Shown: positions 33,499 to 44,096 of the stretch, one piece after another
Layout: every line of letters starts with the position of its first letter
Position numbering within the stretch: the stretch's first letter is position 1
Assembly: GCF_900167055.1 (NCBI RefSeq)
Contig: NZ_FUXP01000001.1
Coordinates: forward strand, 496,001 to 560,000
Source: Lysobacter spongiicola DSM 21749
GTDB lineage: Bacteria > Pseudomonadota > Gammaproteobacteria > Xanthomonadales > Xanthomonadaceae
Length of the DNA: 64,000 nucleotides
Direction: 5' to 3'
Position numbers and translations under genes: made by a program
Notes under the pieces: generated by a model
What the model saw: the letters and a program-made list of their open reading frames with translations, nothing else
The model's database searches: none
Told to the model about the DNA's origin: nothing

Positions 33499-36081
33499 TT
33501 ACAGCGTGCGCTGCACTTCGATGCGCTCGAAGCACTCGATCTGATCGCCCGGCTTGACGTCGTTGTACTGCTTCACGCCGATGCCGCACTCGGTGTTCTC
33601 GCGCACCTCGTCGACGTTCTCCTTGAAACGGCGCAGCGATTCCAGCTCGCCCTCGAAGATGACGGTGTTGTCGCGCAGTACGCGGATCGGCTTGGTGCGC
33701 TTGACCACGCCCTCGACCACCATGCAGCCGGCGACGGCGCCGAACTTGGAGCTGCGGAAGACGTCGCGGACCTCGGCGGTACCGATGATCTCCTCGCGGA
33801 TCTCCACGCCCAGGATGCCGGAGGCCACCTGCTTCACCTGGTCGATCACGTCATAGATGATCGAGAAGTAGCGCAGGTCCACGCCGTTGGTCTCGATGAC
33901 CTTGCGGGCGGTGGCGTCGGCACGCACGTTGAAGCCGATGATGGTGGCCTTCGAGGTCGATGCCAGCTGGGCGTCGGACTCGGTGATGCCACCCACGCCG
34001 GAGCCGATGACGTTGATCCGGATCGCGTCCGTCGACAGCGCCGTCAGCGCCTCGCGCAACGCCTGCACGGAGCCCTGCACGTCGGCCTTGATGATCAGCG
34101 GCAGGCTGAGCTGGCCTTCACCCTGGCCGAGCTGCGCCATGATGTCTTCCATGCGGTTGCCGCCCTGTGCCAGACGCGACTCGCGGCGCTTGGCATCGCG
34201 CTGCTCGGCGACGTCCTTGGCCAAGCGCTCGTCCTCGACGACGACGAAATCGTCGCCGGCGTCGGGTACGCCCGACAGGCCAAGCACCTGTACCGGGATT
34301 GAAGGACCGGCGCCCTCGACCTGCGAGCCGGTCTCGTCGAACAACGCACGGACGCGGCCATACTGCACGCCGCAGACCAGGTAGTCGCCCTTCTTCAGTT
34401 CGCCCTGCTGGACCAGTACCGTCGCCACCGGGCCGCGGCCCTTGTCCAGCGAGGACTCGATCACCACGCCGTTGGCGCGGCCCTCGGCCACCGCCTTCAG
34501 CTCCAGGAACTCGGCCTGCAGCGAAATCGCATCGAGCAGCGAGTCGACGTTCTGGCCGGTCTTGGCCGAGAGCTCGACGAACTGCACGTCACCACCGAAT
34601 TCCTCGGCCACGACTTCCTGCTCGAGCAGCTCGTTCTTGACCCGCAGCGGATCCGCGCCGGACTTGTCGATCTTGTTGACCGCGATGATCAGCGGAACAC
34701 TGGCCGCCTTCGCATGCTGGATCGCCTCGATCGTCTGCGGCTTGACGCCGTCGTCGGCGGCGACCACCAGCACCACGATGTCGGTGAGCTTGGCACCACG
34801 GGCGCGCATCGACGAGAACGCCGCATGGCCCGGGGTATCCAGGAAGCTGATGACGCCCTTGTCGGTTTCGACGTGGTAGGCACCGATGTGCTGGGTGATG
34901 CCACCCGCCTCGCCGGTCGCGACCTTGGTCCGCCGGATGTAGTCCAGCAGCGAAGTCTTGCCGTGGTCGACGTGGCCCATGATGGTGACGACCGGCGGAC
35001 GCGCGACGGCATCGCCTTCGACGCTCTCCACGTGTGCCAGCAGCTCGTTCTCGACGTCGGACGCATCGGCACGGACCACGTTGTGCCCGAGCTCCTCGGT
35101 GACGAGGGCGGCGGTGTCGTGGTCGATGCTCTGGTTGATGGTCGCCATCACGCCCATCTTGAACAGCGCCTTCACCACTTCACCACCCTTCATCGCCATC
35201 TTCTGCGCGAGGTCGGCCACGGTGATCGTCTCGCCGATGGCAACGTCACGCACGATCGGGGCGGTCGGCTTGGTGAAACCGGTACCGGTACGGCTCTGAT
35301 CGGGATGGCGGCGCGGCTTCGCACGGCCACGCGTGCTGTTGGTGCGGCGTGCACGCTCGGCGGCGCTGAGGTGCATCTGCCCAGCGAAGCGCTTGGTCCG
35401 GTCGTCGTCCTCGACCCCGGTTGCCATCACATGGGAGCCGCGGGTCTTGTGGCGCGGCGCGGCGCGATCGTCGGTACGTGCCGGCGCCTTGGGATGGCCG
35501 TGGCCGTGCGCCGGCGGAACCTTGCGCGAGTCGTCGTCCGCGGGCACCGTGCCGGCCTCGGCGGCCGCCTGTGCCGCTGCGGCCTCGGCAATGCGGCGCT
35601 GCTCGGCCTCCTCGGCCTCGCGCTTGACGCGTTCGGCTTCCTCGGCACGCAGGCGATCAGCTTCGGCCAGGGCCTTCTGCTCTGCCAGGTTGCGCTGCTT
35701 GGACTCCTCGAGCTTGCGCAGGATCTCCGCGCGCTCGTCCCCCGGCGATTGCTCCTGCCCGGCCTCCGGGCGCACCACGGTCACCTTCTTGCGCACCACC
35801 ACATCCACCGTGGAGCGCGTCTTGCCGCCCCCGACGGTGAGTTCCTGCTTGCGGCTGCGGCTGAGGGTGATCTTCTTGGGCGCATCACCCTCGGCGGCCG
35901 GTTTGTCGACCTTGCCGTGGGTACGGCGCAGGAAGCCGAGCAGCTTGACCTTCTCGGTACTGGAGACGACCTGGTCGGGGTCGCTGAAGGGCATGCCGGC
36001 CTCGGCCAGCTGCTCCAGCAACTTCTCGACCGGTGTGTTCACCAGTGCGGCCAGCTTGCGGATCGTGGTTTGCTGCGACAT
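33499..36081 (-). CDS. infB: Translation initiation factor IF-2
   Basis: 860-aa GTPase that places initiator tRNA on the 30S subunit. The IF2 N-terminal module ([20 protein letters not shown]) is followed by a charged Glu/Ala/Arg helix (about 120-180) and a Gly-poor basic linker. The G domain has G1 GHVDHGKTS near residue 365, DTPGHAAF and NKID, then domains II-IV. The length is usual for this group. The 96-nt gap to nusA shows no terminator, so it is cotranscribed. Confidence 0.98.
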   Translation of the reverse strand: MSQQTTIRKLAALVNTPVEKLLEQLAEAGMPFSDPDQVVSSTEKVKLLGFLRRTHGKVDKPAAEGDAPKKITLSRSRKQELTVGGGKTRSTVDVVVRKKVTVVRPEAGQEQSPGDERAEILRKLEESKQRNLAEQKALAEADRLRAEEAERVKREAEEAEQRRIAEAAAAQAAAEAGTVPADDDSRKVPPAHGHGHPKAPARTDDRAAPRHKTRGSHVMATGVEDDDRTKRFAGQMHLSAAERARRTNSTRGRAKPRRHPDQSRTGTGFTKPTAPIVRDVAIGETITVADLAQKMAMKGGEVVKALFKMGVMATINQSIDHDTAALVTEELGHNVVRADASDVENELLAHVESVEGDAVARPPVVTIMGHVDHGKTSLLDYIRRTKVATGEAGGITQHIGAYHVETDKGVISFLDTPGHAAFSSMRARGAKLTDIVVLVVAADDGVKPQTIEAIQHAKAASVPLIIAVNKIDKSGADPLRVKNELLEQEVVAEEFGGDVQFVELSAKTGQNVDSLLDAISLQAEFLELKAVAEGRANGVVIESSLDKGRGPVATVLVQQGELKKGDYLVCGVQYGRVRALFDETGSQVEGAGPSIPVQVLGLSGVPDAGDDFVVVEDERLAKDVAEQRDAKRRESRLAQGGNRMEDIMAQLGQGEGQLSLPLIIKADVQGSVQALREALTALSTDAIRINVIGSGVGGITESDAQLASTSKATIIGFNVRADATARKVIETNGVDLRYFSIIYDVIDQVKQVASGILGVEIREEIIGTAEVRDVFRSSKFGAVAGCMVVEGVVKRTKPIRVLRDNTVIFEGELESLRRFKENVDEVRENTECGIGVKQYNDVKPGDQIECFERIEVQRTL

Positions 36082-36177
36082 TCGGTTTCCGTGTCCTGTG
36101 GCGCTGGGGCACCGCCCCGCGCGTGATCAATCAATTCTAGCCCTGCGGCGCGAGCGCCGCAGCCCTGGGCGGAGGCA

Positions 36178-37665
36178 TCACTCGAACCAGTGCTTGCGCG
36201 CTTCCATGATCAGCGCGGCGGCACGGTCCTCGTCGACGTTCTCCAGGTCGGTCAGCTCGTCGGTGGCGAGGTCGGCCAGGTCGTCCCGGGTGACCACCCC
36301 TCGAGCCGCAAGGGCGTAGGCGAGTTCTTCATCCATGCCTTCCAACGAGAGCAGGTCCTCGGCCGGCTGGTGCTCGTCGAGCTCCACCTCCGCCGCCAGC
36401 GCCTCGTTGAGCAGGGCATCGCGGGCGCGGGCCCGCAGCTCCTCGACGATGTCCTCGTCGAAACCTTCGACCGCCAGCAGCTCGCCGACCGGCACGTAGG
36501 CGATCTCCTCGACGGTGCTGAAGCCTTCCGTGACCAGGATGTTCGCGATCTCCTCGTCGACCTCGAGCTTGTCCTGGAAGACCTGGCGCGCGGCGGCCTG
36601 CTCGGCCTCGGACTTCTCCGTCACCTGGTCCTGCGTCATCACGTTCAGCTGCCAGCCCGAGAGGCGGCTGGCGAGGCGCACGTTCTGGCCGCCCTTGCCG
36701 ATCGCCTGGGCCAGCCGGTCTTCGGCAACCGCGAGATCCATCGAGTGCTTCTCTTCATCGACGATGATCGACTGCACCTCGGCCGGCGCCATCGCGTTGA
36801 TCACGAACTGCGCCGGGTTGTCCGACCACAGCACGATGTCCACCCGCTCGCCGTTGAGTTCGTTGGTCACCGCCTGCACGCGCGAACCGCGCATGCCGAT
36901 GCACGCGCCGATCGGATCGGTGCGGTTGTCATGCGCAAGCACCGCGATCTTGGCGCGGTCGCCGGGATCACGGGCGCAACCCATGATCGACACGAGGCCC
37001 TGGCCGACTTCCGGCACTTCCAGCTTGAACAGCTCCATCATGAACTCGGGCGCGGCGCGGCTGATGAACAACTGCGGGCCGCGCGGCTCGGAACGCACGT
37101 CGAACAGGTAGCCGCGCACGCGATCGCCGGCGCGCAGCACGTCGCGCGGGATGCCCTTGTCCTTGGGGATGATCGCCTCGGCGTTTCCGCCCAGGTCGAC
37201 GTAGATGTTGCCGCGCTCCACGCGCTTGACGATGCCGGTCACCAGCTCGCCGACGCGGTCCTTCCACTGGTCGACGACCTGGGCGCGCTCGGCTTCCCGC
37301 ACGCGCTGCACGATGACCTGTTTGGCCGCCTGCGCCGCGATCCGGCCGAAGCCCGGGTTCTCGATCTGCTCTTCGATGTAGTCGCCGACCTCGACGCCTT
37401 CGACCTCATCGACGGCGTCCATCAGGCGGATCTGGCGGTCGGGCGACTCCATGACGACGTCGTCGGCCACCACTTCCATCCGGCGGAAGGTCTCGTAGCT
37501 GCCATCCTTCGGATCGATCTTGACCCGCACCAGGACGTCCTCGTCCTGGTAGCGCTTCTTCGCCGCCGATGCCAGTGCGGCTTCGATCGCCTCGAAGATC
37601 ACCGATTCCGGTACGCCCTTTTCGTTGGCGACGGCATCAACGACCAGCAACAGTTCCTTGCTCAT
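36178..37665 (-). CDS. nusA: Transcription termination/antitermination factor NusA
   Basis: 495-aa RNA polymerase-associated factor. N-terminal polymerase-binding domain (MSKELLLVVDAVANEKGVPE), S1 domain (GIVKRVERGNIYVDLGGN), two KH domains (PIGACIGMRGSRVQAV; LAQAIGKGGQNVRLAS) and two acidic C-terminal repeats. The ATG at 37665 was chosen because it lies 4 nt after the rimP stop; upstream extension lies within rimP. Confidence 0.98.
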   Translation of the reverse strand: MSKELLLVVDAVANEKGVPESVIFEAIEAALASAAKKRYQDEDVLVRVKIDPKDGSYETFRRMEVVADDVVMESPDRQIRLMDAVDEVEGVEVGDYIEEQIENPGFGRIAAQAAKQVIVQRVREAERAQVVDQWKDRVGELVTGIVKRVERGNIYVDLGGNAEAIIPKDKGIPRDVLRAGDRVRGYLFDVRSEPRGPQLFISRAAPEFMMELFKLEVPEVGQGLVSIMGCARDPGDRAKIAVLAHDNRTDPIGACIGMRGSRVQAVTNELNGERVDIVLWSDNPAQFVINAMAPAEVQSIIVDEEKHSMDLAVAEDRLAQAIGKGGQNVRLASRLSGWQLNVMTQDQVTEKSEAEQAAARQVFQDKLEVDEEIANILVTEGFSTVEEIAYVPVGELLAVEGFDEDIVEELRARARDALLNEALAAEVELDEHQPAEDLLSLEGMDEELAYALAARGVVTRDDLADLATDELTDLENVDEDRAAALIMEARKHWFE

Positions 37666-37669
37666 CTCG

Positions 37670-38278
37670 TTACTCCACCGGGGTCGGATCGTCCGACGCC
37701 GGCTTGTTGGTGGGATTTTCGGGTTGGTTCTTGTTCGCCCTGGCCTTGCCGGCACCGGGCTTGCCCGGCTTGACAGGCTCCAGGCCCAGCGCAGCCCAGT
37801 CCGGGACCAGCCGCGCCTTGTCGATGTTCTCGATGTCCGCCTGGATTTCCGCGCCATCGACGACGAATACGATGGTGCTTCCCTCGATCCGCTCGATGCG
37901 GCCGGTCAGGCGCCTGCGGCCTTCCTGGGGGAGCTTGAGCGTGACCTTCGCGGTCTCGCCCTGGAAGCGCTTGAAATGCTCCAGGTTGAACAGTGGGCGG
38001 TCGATCCCCGGCGACGACACCTCGAGGGTGTAGTTGCCACTGATCGGATCTTCCACGTCGAGCTGGGCCGAGACTTCGCGGCTGACCGCTTCGCAATCCT
38101 CGATGCTCACCAGGCGCGGCTCACCCTGCTGGTCGGCCTCGCCCGCGGGCACGTCGATGTACAGGCGCAGCGTTGCGCCACCGGATCCGGGCAGGTACTC
38201 GATGCCCAGCAGCTCGACGCCCAGCGACTCCACCGTCGGGGCGAGCAGGTTTGAAATTTCGGCCGCTTTGTCCGTCAC
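37670..38278 (-). CDS. rimP: Ribosome maturation factor RimP
   Basis: 30S assembly factor of 202 aa. The conserved block [23 protein letters not shown] and the segment [20 protein letters not shown] identify it. The C-terminus has an extra Lys/Pro/Asn-rich tail ([20 protein letters not shown]) beyond the usual length of about 150-170 aa. The start is a GTG with AGGAG 9 nt upstream. First protein gene of the rimP-pnp operon. Confidence 0.95.
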   Translation of the reverse strand: MTDKAAEISNLLAPTVESLGVELLGIEYLPGSGGATLRLYIDVPAGEADQQGEPRLVSIEDCEAVSREVSAQLDVEDPISGNYTLEVSSPGIDRPLFNLEHFKRFQGETAKVTLKLPQEGRRRLTGRIERIEGSTIVFVVDGAEIQADIENIDKARLVPDWAALGLEPVKPGKPGAGKARANKNQPENPTNKPASDDPTPVE

Positions 38279-38344
38279 GCGCTGAAGCTCCTGCGGTTGC
38301 GACTGGCGAGTTGGGCTGCGGGCAATCCCGGAACCGGCGTAAAC

Positions 38345-38368
38345 AAAAAGGGCCCGAAGGGCCCCTTG
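38345..38368 (-). terminator. Second hairpin between tRNA-fMet and rimP
   Basis: GGGCCC-GAA-GGGCCC, with a T run (TTTTTGTTT) on the minus strand. It lies 67 nt before the rimP start, after a first terminator, so it could limit read-through from the tRNA. Confidence 0.7.
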
Positions 38369-38432
38369 TCCGTACCGCTGGATGTCGGCGTGACGCGAGA
38401 GCAGTGCGCGTCACCAAGCCCGAGCCTTTGGC

Positions 38433-38460
38433 TAAAAAAGAAAGCCTCGAACGAGGCTTC
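38433..38460 (-). terminator. Terminator of tRNA-fMet
   Basis: Stem AAGCCTC/GAGGCTT (38442-38448, 38453-38459) with a 4-nt loop, followed on the minus strand by TCTTTTTT. It lies 17 nt beyond the tRNA. Confidence 0.85.
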
Positions 38461-38476
38461 CTTGATCAGCCGAAGC

Positions 38477-38553
38477 TGGTAGCGGGGGCAGGATTTGAAC
38501 CTGCGACCTTCGGGTTATGAGCCCGACGAGCTGCCAGACTGCTCCACCCCGCA
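38477..38553 (-). tRNA. Initiator tRNA-fMet (anticodon CAU)
   Basis: 77 nt with encoded CCA. Anticodon CAT lies between TCGGG and CCCGA, giving the three consecutive G-C pairs of initiators. The first acceptor pair is mismatched (T1 opposite T72), the formylation determinant. It lies just upstream of rimP on the same strand, as metY does in E. coli. Confidence 0.96.
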
Positions 38554-38613
38554 TCAGGCCGTCCATGATAGCGACGGTCTTCGAACTACGCAAGCCTGAA
38601 CAGGCTTTTTCTT

Positions 38614-40062
38614 TCAGATCCCGAAGGCCCGCTGGCACCAGGCCATGATCGGGCTCCAGGCAAAACCCAGCGCGAGCAGCGACAGCGCATTGATCCCGAA
38701 CACCAGCCGTGTCGGACGCCCGCTGCTGGAGACCGGCATCTCGCCTTCGGGTTCATCGAAGTACATCGCCTTGACCACGCCGAGGTAGTAGAAGGCACCC
38801 ACCACGGCGAACACGATGCCGATGATGGCGAGCCACAGCATGTCGCCCTGCAGGGCCGCCTGCAGCACCGCGAGCTTGGCCCAGAAGCCGAGGAACGGCG
38901 GCACGCCGGCGAGGGACACCATGATGCACAGGACCATGCCCGCCATCCAAGGATCGCGCGCGTTGAGCCCCCTGTAGTCCGAAATCGCATCGGCCTCGAA
39001 GCCGCGGCTGGCGAGCACGACGATCGCGCCGAATGCCGCGGTCGCCATCAAGGCATAGCTGATCGAATAGAACAACGCGGCGGCGAAGCCCTGGTCACCG
39101 CCCCCGGCAAAGCCCATGAACAGGAAGCCGACGTGGGAGATGGTCGAGTACGCCAGCATGCGCTTGAGGTTGGTCTGCACCATCGCGCCGAGGTTGCCGA
39201 TCACCAGCGACAGCACCGCCAGGCCCGCCAGCATCAGGCGCCAATGATCCTCCAGCGGTCCGGCGGCCACCTCGAGCAGCCGATAGGCCATGCCGAAGGT
39301 GGCGAGCTTCGGCGCAGAACCGATGAACAGCGTGATCGGCGTCGGCGCACCGTGGTAGACGTCCGGCAACCACATGTGGAACGGGGCGGCACCGAACTTG
39401 AAGCCGATCGCAACCACCATGAAGACCACGCCGGTCACCAGCATGGTCGGCGCCGGGGAACCGGCGATGGAGTCGGCGATGGCCTGCAATTGCAGCGTCC
39501 CGGTCGCGCCGTAGACCAGCGACATGCCGTACAGCAACAGGCCAGAGGCCAGGGCGCCGAGCACGAAGTACTTGATGCCGGCCTCCGACGCAGTCGGGTT
39601 GTCACGATCAAGTGCCACCAGCGCGTACTGGCACAGCGCGAGCATTTCCAGCCCGACGTAGATCATGACCATCGATCCGGCAGACACCAGCAGCATCATG
39701 CCCAGCGTCGCGAACAGCATGAGCACCGGGATCTCGCCCTTGTACAGGCCGCGCGCCCGCAGGAACGGCCACAGGTAGACCATCGACAGCGCGGCGACAG
39801 CCGCGATCGTGATCTTGAGCACGTCGGCCACGCCATCACGGACGAACATGCCACTGAGCACTTCGCCCTGCCCGCCCACGCCAAACGCCAGCATCGCCGT
39901 CACCGCGACGAGCAGTCCGATCGAGCAGGCATGGGTGATGATCCGCTGCCGCTCCGACAGGAACAGATCCAGCATCAGCAGCGCGAAGGCGCCGCCGACC
40001 AGGACCAGCTCGGGCAGCATCGGCATCAGTTCGGCAGCGGAACGTACGGGAACCATTGGCAT
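38614..40062 (-). CDS. nuoN: NADH-quinone oxidoreductase subunit N
   Basis: 482-aa antiporter-like membrane subunit of complex I, one of three proton-pumping modules. About 14 hydrophobic helices. The discontinuous-helix region MLAYSTISHVGFLFMGF and FKFGAAPFHMWLPDVYHGAP carry the conserved Lys and His of the family. Last gene of the nuo operon. Two ATGs (40062 and 40056) are possible; GAGA is better spaced from the second. Confidence 0.97.
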   Translation of the reverse strand: MPMVPVRSAAELMPMLPELVLVGGAFALLMLDLFLSERQRIITHACSIGLLVAVTAMLAFGVGGQGEVLSGMFVRDGVADVLKITIAAVAALSMVYLWPFLRARGLYKGEIPVLMLFATLGMMLLVSAGSMVMIYVGLEMLALCQYALVALDRDNPTASEAGIKYFVLGALASGLLLYGMSLVYGATGTLQLQAIADSIAGSPAPTMLVTGVVFMVVAIGFKFGAAPFHMWLPDVYHGAPTPITLFIGSAPKLATFGMAYRLLEVAAGPLEDHWRLMLAGLAVLSLVIGNLGAMVQTNLKRMLAYSTISHVGFLFMGFAGGGDQGFAAALFYSISYALMATAAFGAIVVLASRGFEADAISDYRGLNARDPWMAGMVLCIMVSLAGVPPFLGFWAKLAVLQAALQGDMLWLAIIGIVFAVVGAFYYLGVVKAMYFDEPEGEMPVSSSGRPTRLVFGINALSLLALGFAWSPIMAWCQRAFGI

Positions 40063-40098
40063 TTCTCTGGTGGTCGCGCGAGTGGCGCGGCTTGTCGG

Positions 40099-41625
40099 TT
40101 AAAGCTTGGAAGCGGCGATCTGCATGGCGAGGTTGGCGATCGAAGGTTCCATCAGGTCAGTCAGCGGCTTGGGCCAGATGCCGATCAGGAGCGTGCCTGC
40201 CGCGAACGCACCGAGCACGAACACTTCCCGCGGATTGATGTCCCGCAGCTTCGCCACGTTCTCATTGGCCACGTCGCCCCACAGCACGCGCTTGACCAGC
40301 CACAGGGTGTAGCCGGCACCGAGGACGAGCGTGGTTGCCGCGGCGAAAGCGATCATCGGGTGCTTCTGGAAGCTGGCGATGATGACCATGAACTCGCCGA
40401 CGAAACCCGAGGTGCCGGGCAAACCGGCGTTGGCCATCGCGAACAGCACGTAGAACACCGCGAACCAAGGCATCACGTTGGCGACGCCGCCGTAGTCCTT
40501 GATGCGCCGGGTATGCATGCGGTCGTACAGCACCCCGATGCAGGTGAACATCGCGGCCGAGATAAAGCCATGGCTGACCATCTGCACCATTGCGCCCTGC
40601 AGGCCCAGCCGCGCGCCGTCGAGGTTGCCGTAGTCACGCACCAGCCCGAAGGCGATGAAGGTACCCAGGGTCACGAAGCCCATGTGCGAGATCGAGGAAT
40701 ACGCCACCAGCTTCTTCATGTCGTCCTGGGCCAGTGCGACCAGGCCGACATAGATGATGGCCACCAGGCTGAGGGCGATCACCAGCCACGCCCACTCGGC
40801 GCCGGCATCGGGCACGATCGGCAGCACGAAGCGCAGGAAGCCGTAGCCACCGATCTTCAGCATGATCGCGGCCAGGATGACCGAACCCGCGGTCGGCGCC
40901 TCCACGTGCGCATCCGGCAGCCACGTATGCACCGGGAACATCGGTACCTTGACCGCGAATGCCACCAGGAAGGCGAAGAAGATCCACATCTGCTCCGACG
41001 CGGTCAGCTGGAGCTGGTAGAGGTCCGCCAGCTGCCAGCTGCCACCCTTCATGTACAGGTAGATCAGCGCCACCAGCATGAAGAGCGAGCCGAGGAAGGT
41101 GTAGAGGAAGAACTTCACCGAGGCGAACACGCGGCGCGGACCGCCCCAGACGCCGATGATGATGAACATCGGGATCAGCATCGCCTCGAAGAACACGTAG
41201 AACAGCATCGCGTCCAGTGCCGCGAACACACCGACCATCAAGCCCTCGAGGATGAGGAAGCACGCGTAGTACTGGCTCACCCGCTTGTCCACGCCCCACG
41301 CGCCGATGAGTACCAGCACCGAAGTGAACGCGGTCAGTGCGATCAGGGCGGCGGAGATGCCGTCCACCCCGAGGTGGTAGCGGATGTCGAACGCGGGGAT
41401 CCACGCGTGGTCCTCGACCAGCTGCATCGCCGGCGTCGCCATGTCGAAGCCGGTCAGCATCGGCACGCACAACAACAGCGTCACCGCGGCAATTCCGGTG
41501 GCGAACCAGCGCGCAGCGTTGGCCCGCCCTTCGCCGAGCGCAAGGGTGATGAAGCCGCCGATGATCGGCAGCCAGACAAGCAGGCTCAGCAAGGGCAGCG
41601 CGCTTTGGAGAGGCTCTTGGGTCAC
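40099..41625 (-). CDS. nuoM: NADH-quinone oxidoreductase subunit M
   Basis: 508-aa antiporter-like proton-pumping subunit. Characteristic segments: VDGISAALIALTAFTSVLVL, KVPMFPVHTWLPDAHVEAPT and KKLVAYSSISHMGFVTLG. The start is GTG at 41625 with CAGGA 8 nt upstream. Gap of 13 nt to nuoL and 36 nt to nuoN. Confidence 0.97.
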   Translation of the reverse strand: MTQEPLQSALPLLSLLVWLPIIGGFITLALGEGRANAARWFATGIAAVTLLLCVPMLTGFDMATPAMQLVEDHAWIPAFDIRYHLGVDGISAALIALTAFTSVLVLIGAWGVDKRVSQYYACFLILEGLMVGVFAALDAMLFYVFFEAMLIPMFIIIGVWGGPRRVFASVKFFLYTFLGSLFMLVALIYLYMKGGSWQLADLYQLQLTASEQMWIFFAFLVAFAVKVPMFPVHTWLPDAHVEAPTAGSVILAAIMLKIGGYGFLRFVLPIVPDAGAEWAWLVIALSLVAIIYVGLVALAQDDMKKLVAYSSISHMGFVTLGTFIAFGLVRDYGNLDGARLGLQGAMVQMVSHGFISAAMFTCIGVLYDRMHTRRIKDYGGVANVMPWFAVFYVLFAMANAGLPGTSGFVGEFMVIIASFQKHPMIAFAAATTLVLGAGYTLWLVKRVLWGDVANENVAKLRDINPREVFVLGAFAAGTLLIGIWPKPLTDLMEPSIANLAMQIAASKL

Positions 41626-41638
41626 GTCGCGGTCCTGG

Positions 41639-43768
41639 TCAGTTCAAGGTCCGGATGAGCAGGGCCAGCAACACAATCAGGCCGAGGATCATCGCGAACG
41701 CGTAGTGGTAGAGGAAGCCCGACTGCAGCCGGCGCGCCAGGCGCGCGACCAGCCCGACCAGCGACGCGCTGCCATTGACTGCGGCGCCGTCGATCACGTG
41801 GGTATCGATGGCCCGCGAGACCTTGCCCATCTGCACGCTGCCGCCGGCGAACCCGGTGATCCAGAGGGTGTCGAAGCCGTACTTGTTCTCGAGTACACGC
41901 ACCGGCCAGGCGAACATGTGGCGCGCCCGGGCAGCCAGCGCCGGTTTCCACCAGTACATCACCGTCGCGAGAACGAACCCACCGAACGCGAGCCAGAACG
42001 CCGGCGACTGCAGGCCGTGCAGCGCGAACTGTGCGGGACCGTGCCAGACCTCGGCCTTCAGGGTAGCCATGACGTCGTTGGCTGCCGCGAGGTCGATGGC
42101 GCCCAGGAAGAACGGGAGTTGCTCGTGGTGGCCGGTCCAGTCGGTACCGAACAGCATCGGGCCTGCGGTGAAGTAGCCGATCAGCACCGAGGGAATGGCG
42201 AGCAGGATGAGCGGCACCGTGACCACCCACGGGGACTCATGGGGCTCATGCTGGTGCGCATGGCCATGATGGCCGTGTCCGTCGTCGTCCAGCGGTTCGT
42301 GGTGCGTCTCCTGTCCATGCGGACCATGCGCATCGCGCGCGTGGGAATCGGCCGTCTGGCGGAAGCGCTCCTTGCCGTGGAAGGTCAGGTACAGCAGGCG
42401 GAAGCTGTAGAACGAGGTGACGAAGGCGCCCAGCAGCACGGCCCAGTAACCGTAGGTCCCGATCCAGCCGGCGCGCTCGCTCGCCAGGTGCGCCGCCTCG
42501 ATGATGGTGTCCTTGGAGTAGAAGCCGCTGAAGAATGGCGTGGCAACCAGCGCGAGCGTGCCCAGCAACATGGTCCAGTAGGTGATCGGCATGTACTTCT
42601 TCAGGCCGCCCATCTTGCGCATGTCCTGCTCGTGGTGCATCGCGATGATCACCGAGCCGGCGCCCAGGAACAGCAGCGCCTTGAAGAAGGCGTGCGTCAT
42701 CAGGTGGTACACCGCCGCGCTGTAGGCCGAGACACCCAGAGCCACCGTCATGTAACCCAGCTGCGACAACGTCGAATACGCCACGACGCGCTTGATGTCG
42801 TTCTGCACGATGCCGATCAGGCCGGTCCAGAAGGCCGTGGTGGCGCCGATGAACAGCACGAAGTTCAGGGCCGTCTGGCTGAGCTCGAACAGCGGCGACA
42901 TCCGGGCCACCATGAAGATGCCCGCCGTCACCATGGTCGCGGCATGGATCAGGGCCGAGATCGGGGTCGGGCCTTCCATCGAGTCCGGCAGCCAGACGTG
43001 CAGGGGCACCTGCGCCGACTTGCCCATCGCACCGATGAACAACAGGATGCAGATCACCGTCGGCACCGACCATTCGTAGCCGTCGATGATCGACATGTTC
43101 ATGTTCGCGATCGTCGGGGCATTGGCGAAGACCACGCCGTAGTCCAGCGACCCGAACATCAGCACCACGCCGGCGATGCCGAGCAGGAAGCCGAAGTCGC
43201 CCACGCGGTTGACCAGGAACGCCTTGAGGTTGGCGAACACCGCCGTCGGCTTCTTGAACCAGAACCCGATCAACAGGTACGACACCAGGCCCACCGCCTC
43301 CCAGCCGAAGAACAACTGGAGGAAGTTGTTGCTCATCACCAGCATGAGCATCGAGAAGGTGAACAGCGAGATGTAGCTGAAGAAGCGCTGGTAGCCGGGA
43401 TCCTCGTGCATGTAGCCGATGGTGTAGATGTGCACCAGCAGCGACACGAACGTCACCACGACCATCATCATCGCGGTGAGCTTGTCGACCATGAAGCCGA
43501 CGTTCGCCTCCAGCCCGCCCACCTGGAACCAGGTGTAGATGTTCTCGTTGAACGGCGCGGCGCCCTGCCCGACCAGCTGCCAGAGCACCCAGGCCGACAT
43601 CACGCAGCTCGCGCCGACGCCAAGGATGGTGACGGTGTGGGCACCGGCCCGCCCGACACGACGCCCGAACAGGCCGGCAATAATCGCGCCCAGCAGCGGC
43701 GCCAGCACGATCGCGACCAGCAGCGACCTGGAGATCATGTGGCCACCGTAGATTTCAGCACCCGGCAT
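41639..43768 (-). CDS. nuoL: NADH-quinone oxidoreductase subunit L
   Basis: Largest membrane subunit of complex I (709 aa), with antiporter fold plus the long lateral helix and a final C-terminal helix that clamps M and N. Key blocks: VHTWLPD-type QVPLHVWLPDSMEGPTPISA and KRVVAYSTLSQLGYM. A His-rich cytosolic-loop insert (HGPHGQETHHEPLDDDGHGH, then more His) lies near residues 490-520. ATG 43768 has AAGGG 8 nt upstream within the nuoK end; ATG 43738 (MISRSLL) is the alternative favoured by family N-termini. Confidence 0.96.
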   Translation of the reverse strand: MPGAEIYGGHMISRSLLVAIVLAPLLGAIIAGLFGRRVGRAGAHTVTILGVGASCVMSAWVLWQLVGQGAAPFNENIYTWFQVGGLEANVGFMVDKLTAMMMVVVTFVSLLVHIYTIGYMHEDPGYQRFFSYISLFTFSMLMLVMSNNFLQLFFGWEAVGLVSYLLIGFWFKKPTAVFANLKAFLVNRVGDFGFLLGIAGVVLMFGSLDYGVVFANAPTIANMNMSIIDGYEWSVPTVICILLFIGAMGKSAQVPLHVWLPDSMEGPTPISALIHAATMVTAGIFMVARMSPLFELSQTALNFVLFIGATTAFWTGLIGIVQNDIKRVVAYSTLSQLGYMTVALGVSAYSAAVYHLMTHAFFKALLFLGAGSVIIAMHHEQDMRKMGGLKKYMPITYWTMLLGTLALVATPFFSGFYSKDTIIEAAHLASERAGWIGTYGYWAVLLGAFVTSFYSFRLLYLTFHGKERFRQTADSHARDAHGPHGQETHHEPLDDDGHGHHGHAHQHEPHESPWVVTVPLILLAIPSVLIGYFTAGPMLFGTDWTGHHEQLPFFLGAIDLAAANDVMATLKAEVWHGPAQFALHGLQSPAFWLAFGGFVLATVMYWWKPALAARARHMFAWPVRVLENKYGFDTLWITGFAGGSVQMGKVSRAIDTHVIDGAAVNGSASLVGLVARLARRLQSGFLYHYAFAMILGLIVLLALLIRTLN

Positions 43769-43772
43769 CGGA

Positions 43773-44096
43773 TCAGCCCTTCATCGTATCGAGTTCGGCG
43801 ACGTTGACCGTGCGCCGGTTGCGGAACAGCGTGACGAGGATCGCCAGGCCAATCGCGGCCTCGGCGGCCGCCACCGTCAGGATGAAGAACACGAACACCT
43901 GGCCGTATGGATCTCCGTGCTGGCGCGAGAACGCGACGAAGTTGATGTTGACCGCCAGCAGCATCAGCTCCAGGCACATCAGCAGCACGATCACGTTCCT
44001 GCGGTTGAGGAAGATGCCGGCGACGCTGATGCAGAACAGCGCGGCACCGAGTGCGAGGAAGTGTCCCGGCGTCAGGCCGGACGCGAGCAGGTTCAT
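43773..44096 (-). CDS. nuoK: NADH-quinone oxidoreductase subunit K
   Basis: 107-aa subunit with three membrane helices. The conserved Glu residues in helices 2 and 3 are seen in [17 protein letters not shown] and [14 protein letters not shown]. It starts in a 4-nt overlap with nuoJ and ends 4 nt before nuoL. Confidence 0.97.
   Translation of the reverse strand: MNLLASGLTPGHFLALGAALFCISVAGIFLNRRNVIVLLMCLELMLLAVNINFVAFSRQHGDPYGQVFVFFILTVAAAEAAIGLAILVTLFRNRRTVNVAELDTMKG

Noticed and set aside
38590-38612. Plus-strand terminator-like hairpin AAGCCTG/CAGGCTT with T run
   Set aside because: No plus-strand gene ends there. On the minus strand it has no T run after nuoN, so its role could not be assigned.
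39133-43807. Very long open frames (841 and 807 codons) antisense to nuoL-nuoN
   Set aside because: Same codon-bias effect; the translations are His/Arg/Gln-rich without structure and no ribosome-binding site or domain is seen.
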